DNA of 22,580 bases from CAZPMO01 sp964587515. Lineage in GTDB: Bacteria; Pseudomonadota; Alphaproteobacteria; MPNO01. The stretch is taken from the NCBI GenBank assembly GCA_964587515.1, contig CAZPMO010000069.1:1-22580 (forward strand), written 5' to 3'. Below the pieces are notes generated by a model. It saw nothing but the letters and a program-made list of their open reading frames with translations. It did no database searches and had not been told where the DNA came from. Both the position numbers and the translations under genes were made by a program. Positions 22,528 through 22,580 of this stretch are shown here, piece by piece. The number at the start of each line of letters is the position of its first letter. The first letter of the stretch is position 1.

Positions 22528-22580
22528 ATGGCCCATAGAGACGGCCTGCCAAGGTTTTCGGCCAGGAGCGCGCGGCGTGG
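22528..22580 (+). CDS. Possible start of a further gene, cut by the window end
   Basis: ATG 22528 lies 18 bases after the carbamoylase stop with AAGG about 11 bases upstream, and reads MAHRDGLPRFSARSARR before the window ends. Too short to identify; it could be the next gene of the carbamoylase operon or nothing. Confidence 0.25.
   Translation, partial: MAHRDGLPRFSARSARR

Overview
The window reads as a piece of a high-GC alphaproteobacterial chromosome, probably from a draft or metagenome assembly: a run of ten N next to eleven C (8371-8391) marks a scaffold join. Codon use, an exosortase-type PEP-CTERM protein, a HigBA module and a dispersed repeat-like GAGCATGATCC hairpin all fit Alphaproteobacteria; I cannot name the genus. 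I saw no rRNA, tRNA or CRISPR.

Layout. 1-360: truncated IS481-type transposase. 366-1602: small unknown gene, divergent SAM methyltransferase, and a hairpin closing two convergent genes. 1599-4296: YHS-domain protein plus orphan sensor kinase (minus strand) and a divergent DUF1993-like gene. 4297-5426: sigma-54-type promoter, a vWA/PEP-CTERM surface protein whose signal peptide is out of frame with its body, and a terminator. 5527-7547: Rieske oxygenase converging on a substrate-binding-protein-like gene that has no signal peptide. 7656-9810: two exported proteins on either side of the scaffold gap, one with a histone-like Lys/Ala tail and one outer-membrane barrel preceded by four degenerate 43-residue repeats. 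9826-12657: minus-strand operon ridA-like, alpha/beta (C-C type) hydrolase, small unknown gene, second Rieske oxygenase. 12658-13603: degraded DNA with an inverted repeat, a GC-rich hairpin-rich stretch and a broken ankyrin gene. 13604-16404: small membrane protein, LigB-type extradiol dioxygenase (frameshifted) and a convergent amidase. 16556-17188: HigB/HigA. 17259-19064: Uup-like ABC-F ATPase. 19082-22509: D-hydantoinase and quinone oxidoreductase on the minus strand, divergent from a D-carbamoylase.

Functionally most of the window looks like catabolism of aromatic or nitrogen-containing ring compounds: ring hydroxylation (two Rieske oxygenases), ring cleavage (LigB type), C-C hydrolysis (pseudooxynicotine-hydrolase-like), deamination (RidA family, which includes 2-aminomuconate deaminases), amide hydrolysis (amidase) and cyclic ureide/carbamoyl hydrolysis (hydantoinase, carbamoylase). 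The genes lie in several transcription units on both strands, so one shared pathway is an inference. The best candidate for an undescribed system is the four-gene ridA/hydrolase/orf/Rieske operon. The most unusual proteins are the repeat-bearing barrel and the Lys/Ala-tailed exported protein.
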